DNA of 41,538 nucleotides, from assembly GCF_902859855.1 (NCBI RefSeq), contig NZ_CADIKH010000055.1:1-41538 (forward strand), in the 5' to 3' direction. This document shows, piece by piece, positions 39,544 to 41,538 of the stretch. The translations under genes and the position numbers were made by a program. This DNA comes from Paraburkholderia humisilvae. Lineage in GTDB: Bacteria; Pseudomonadota; Gammaproteobacteria; Burkholderiales; Burkholderiaceae. A model generated the notes under the pieces. That model ran no database searches and had not been told where the DNA came from. It saw only the letters and a program-made list of their open reading frames with translations. How positions within the stretch are numbered: position 1 is the first letter of the stretch; each line of letters starts with the position of its first letter.

Positions 39544-40029
39544 TCAGGACCGTTCCGGCTGAGCGCCGGTATCGGTGTGATCCGCTTCTTGCTCGTGCTT
39601 CTGCTTCTGCTGCGTTTGCCGTTGCGTCCGGGGTTGCGTCTGTATCCCGCCGCGCTCGAGCAGCGCGCGCGCCTGTGCTTCGTATTGCGCGAGATCTTCT
39701 AGCGTCGCGTTCAGGTCTTCGCGCTGCCGCTCGAGCACTTCGCGATGACGCACGACGGTCGCGAGAAACGCCTGCAGTTGCGCCACCGTGTCGGTCGGCG
39801 ATTCATACACATCCAGCAGATCGCGAATCTCGGACAGCGTGAAGCCGAGGCGTTTGCCGCGCAGCGTCAGCTTCAGCCGCGTACGGTCGCGACCGGAATA
39901 GACACGACGCAAGCCGCTCGATCCTTCCCGGCTGGGTGAGAGTAAACCCTGATCTTCGTAGAAACGGATCGCGCGCGGCGTGACGTCGAATTCGCGCGCG
40001 AGCTCGGTGATCGTGTATTGCACGGGCAT
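39544..40029 (-). CDS. MerR-family regulator (LiuR-like)
   Basis: A 161-residue MerR-family activator. The N-terminal wing domain reads YTITELAREFDVTPRAIRFY (5-24), then RGKRLGFTLSEIRDLLDVY and a dimerisation coiled coil. There is no cysteine metal site, so it belongs with LiuR-type organic-effector regulators of leucine/isovalerate use in proteobacteria. The C-terminal 25 residues are Gln-rich (QTQPRTQRQTQQKQKHEQ). It is divergent from an MBL-fold gene, with a palindrome between them that could be its operator. Confidence 0.9.
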   Translation of the reverse strand: MPVQYTITELAREFDVTPRAIRFYEDQGLLSPSREGSSGLRRVYSGRDRTRLKLTLRGKRLGFTLSEIRDLLDVYESPTDTVAQLQAFLATVVRHREVLERQREDLNATLEDLAQYEAQARALLERGGIQTQPRTQRQTQQKQKHEQEADHTDTGAQPERS

Positions 40030-40081
40030 TGTTCTGCTTTCCGATGGGGCGGCCCGACGAGCGGCCAGGCATGATCCCGAA

Positions 40082-40117
40082 TTGGACGATAAAATCGACG
40101 TTTACGTTATCGTCAAC
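40082..40117. promoter_or_regulatory. MerR-type promoter/operator between divergent genes
   Basis: GTTTACG (40100-40106) and CGTCAAC (40111-40117) form an inverted repeat with one mismatch around TTAT. On the minus strand TTGACG and TATCGT are 19 bp apart, the long spacer typical of MerR-controlled promoters, with the palindrome inside it. Confidence 0.5.
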
Positions 40118-40202
40118 TTGCGCAAAGCGCAACCGCGCCGGGGCGCTACCGCGCTGCTTCGCGCGACAGCGCGGCCGGCCTGCAGGGAACAAGCCTTTTA
40201 CG

Positions 40203-41273
40203 ATGAATGCACTCGAACATCAACTTGACTACCCGTTTGCCGATGCGCTGCCCGAGCCGGGCACCGTGCATGAAGTCGCCCCCGGTGTGCACTGGCTGCG
40301 CATGCCGCTGCCCTTTGCGCTCGACCACATCAACCTGTGGCTGCTGCGCGATGAAATCGACGGGCAGCCCGGCTGGACGGTGATCGATTGCGGTATCGCA
40401 TCGGACACGATCAAGGCCAGCTGGGAACGCGTGTTCGATACCGTACTCGACGGCTTGCCTGTGCTGCGCGTGATCGTCACGCACTGTCACCCGGATCATC
40501 TCGGTCTTGCGCACTGGCTGTGTGAAGGGGGTGACCAGCAGCGTTGGAAGGTGCGTTTGTGGATGACGCTAGGCGAGTATGTGTTCGGTCGCGTGATGGC
40601 GGCCGGCGAAGGTTCGAACGCGGGCGGCGACGGTGCTGCGCGGCATTTCGCGCAGCACGGACTCGCGGACCCCGAGTTGCTCGAACAACTGCGCAATCGG
40701 AAGAGCTATTACCCAAGCCTCGTGCCCGCGATGCCGGGCCAGTACCGGCGCATGCGTGAAGGCGATGAGCTGGAAATGGGCGGTCGCAGGTGGCGTGTCG
40801 TGACGGGATTCGGTCACTCACCCGAACACTGCGCACTGCATTGCGAAGACGCGGGCCTGCTGATTTCCGGCGATATGGTGTTGCCGCGAATCTCGACGAA
40901 CGTGTCGGTGTTCGATATCGAGCCGGAAGGCAACCCGCTCGCGCTCTATCTGGAGGCGCTGGGACGCTACGAGCCGATGGCGGCCGATACGCTTGTGCTG
41001 CCATCGCACGGCAAGCCATTTCGCGGTGTGCGTACGCGTGTTGCGCAGTTGCGCGACCATCACGCGGCACGGCTCGCCGACGTGCGCGCGGCTTGTGCCG
41101 AGCAGCCGCGCAGCGCGGCGGATATCGTGCCGCTGATGTTCCATCGCAAGCTCGACCTGCATCAACTGACATTCGCGATGGGCGAGGCGCTCGCCCATCT
41201 GCATGTGCTATGGCATGCGGGGGAACTGAAGCGTGTCAAAGGCGCTGACGGCGTGACCCGCTTTCACCCGTGA
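40203..41273 (+). CDS. MBL-fold metallo-hydrolase
   Basis: A 356-residue metallo-beta-lactamase-fold protein with HCHPDH (94-99) and further metal ligands in GFGHSPEHC and LPSHGKPF. The C-terminal 100 residues are helical and end with LHVLWHAGELKRVKG, typical of the beta-lactamase-like (LACTB2/glyoxalase-II-like) group with a winged C-terminus. Divergent from the LiuR-like MerR gene, so a role in acyl-CoA or hydroxyacyl catabolism is an inference. The start at 40203 follows the MerR operator region; longer in-frame starts reach back into it. Confidence 0.9.
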   Translation: MNALEHQLDYPFADALPEPGTVHEVAPGVHWLRMPLPFALDHINLWLLRDEIDGQPGWTVIDCGIASDTIKASWERVFDTVLDGLPVLRVIVTHCHPDHLGLAHWLCEGGDQQRWKVRLWMTLGEYVFGRVMAAGEGSNAGGDGAARHFAQHGLADPELLEQLRNRKSYYPSLVPAMPGQYRRMREGDELEMGGRRWRVVTGFGHSPEHCALHCEDAGLLISGDMVLPRISTNVSVFDIEPEGNPLALYLEALGRYEPMAADTLVLPSHGKPFRGVRTRVAQLRDHHAARLADVRAACAEQPRSAADIVPLMFHRKLDLHQLTFAMGEALAHLHVLWHAGELKRVKGADGVTRFHP

Positions 41274-41357
41274 CGGTATGTGCTTTCACGCCGTGTATCG
41301 CCGCGACGACTATCCCGGCCGCGGCATGTTTCGCAGCGGTTGGGCGTGGTGCCGCGT
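41274..41357. other. convergent intergenic spacer
   Basis: 84 bp between the metallo-hydrolase stop and the transporter stop, without a clear terminator. Confidence 0.3.
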
Positions 41358-41538
41358 TCACGGCTCGCGGCGCAAATACCCTACCTTCGAGGGATCTTTC
41401 ATCGTGAGCGATACAAGCAGACCGATTGCGCACATCGCAGTGACGTACCAGAAGAACGTCGACTCGATGCCCGCCTGCTTGAGCCACAGCGCGACATATT
41501 CAGCCGAGCCGCCGAAGATCGCATTGGCCACCGCATAC
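41358..41538 (-). CDS. MHS/KgtP-like MFS transporter (3' part)
   Basis: The last 60 codons of a gene entering from the right edge, ending at a TGA (41358-41360). The visible part is YAVANAIFGGSAEYVALWLK followed by a hydrophobic segment FFWYVTAMCAIGLLVSL and the cytoplasmic tail MKDPSKVGYL. That matches the last membrane helices of metabolite:H+ symporters such as the alpha-ketoglutarate permease KgtP. The substrate cannot be decided from the end alone. Confidence 0.85.
   Translation of the reverse strand, partial: YAVANAIFGGSAEYVALWLKQAGIESTFFWYVTAMCAIGLLVSLTMKDPSKVGYLRREP

Overview
The window is chromosomal DNA of a high-GC betaproteobacterium, most likely Paraburkholderia, Caballeronia or Burkholderia. 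This is inferred from the protein flavour: a KirBac-type potassium channel, the long fused indolepyruvate ferredoxin oxidoreductase, AceK beginning MNHFPKLLSSQIGFDVA, an IcmF fusion mutase, a one-piece OmpC-type porin and the bioA-F-D-B order. No rRNA, tRNA, insertion sequence, integrase, CRISPR or phage structural gene was seen. It reads as ordinary core/metabolic chromosome, with a few genes of narrower distribution.

Left part (1-10.2 kb, all minus strand): the 5' part of the indolepyruvate oxidoreductase, a KirBac channel, two small hypothetical genes, a LacI / mannose-isomerase-like / fructokinase operon whose genes overlap by 4 bp, an EAL-CBS-GGDEF signalling protein, and a bile-acid:sodium-symporter-family carrier. 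Middle (10.2-21.4 kb, mostly plus): a structured leader with a possible attenuator ahead of a small exported protein, a porin, a LysR regulator, the 1161-residue IcmF, a convergent nitronate monooxygenase, an alpha/beta hydrolase with the complete residue set of fluoroacetate dehalogenase, and a divergent Lrp / DMT-transporter pair.

Right part: a four-gene overlapping minus-strand operon (YbaK, DUF1289, MaoC, metallo-hydrolase), HMG-CoA lyase, a GhrA-type dehydrogenase, an RBBP9-like hydrolase, a small membrane protein, the complete biotin operon bioAFDB, a secreted hydrolase, and an acyl-CoA block (carbonic anhydrase, thiolase, an SDR remnant, acyl-CoA dehydrogenase, YchJ). These are followed by aceK, a MerR regulator with a divergent metallo-hydrolase, and the 3' end of an MHS/KgtP-like transporter.

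Functionally the region leans to branched-chain and short-chain acyl-CoA catabolism (IcmF, HMG-CoA lyase, thiolase, acyl-CoA dehydrogenase, LiuR-like MerR), glyoxylate-bypass control (AceK) and biotin synthesis. No wholly new multi-gene system is evident. The most unusual signals are non-coding: a dense hairpin/leader-peptide/terminator arrangement at 10492-10585, two separate 11-bp tandem-repeat arrays (6886-6973 and 31531-31585), a Shine-Dalgarno-masking hairpin at 3261-3276, and a precisely truncated SDR gene at 35434-35543.
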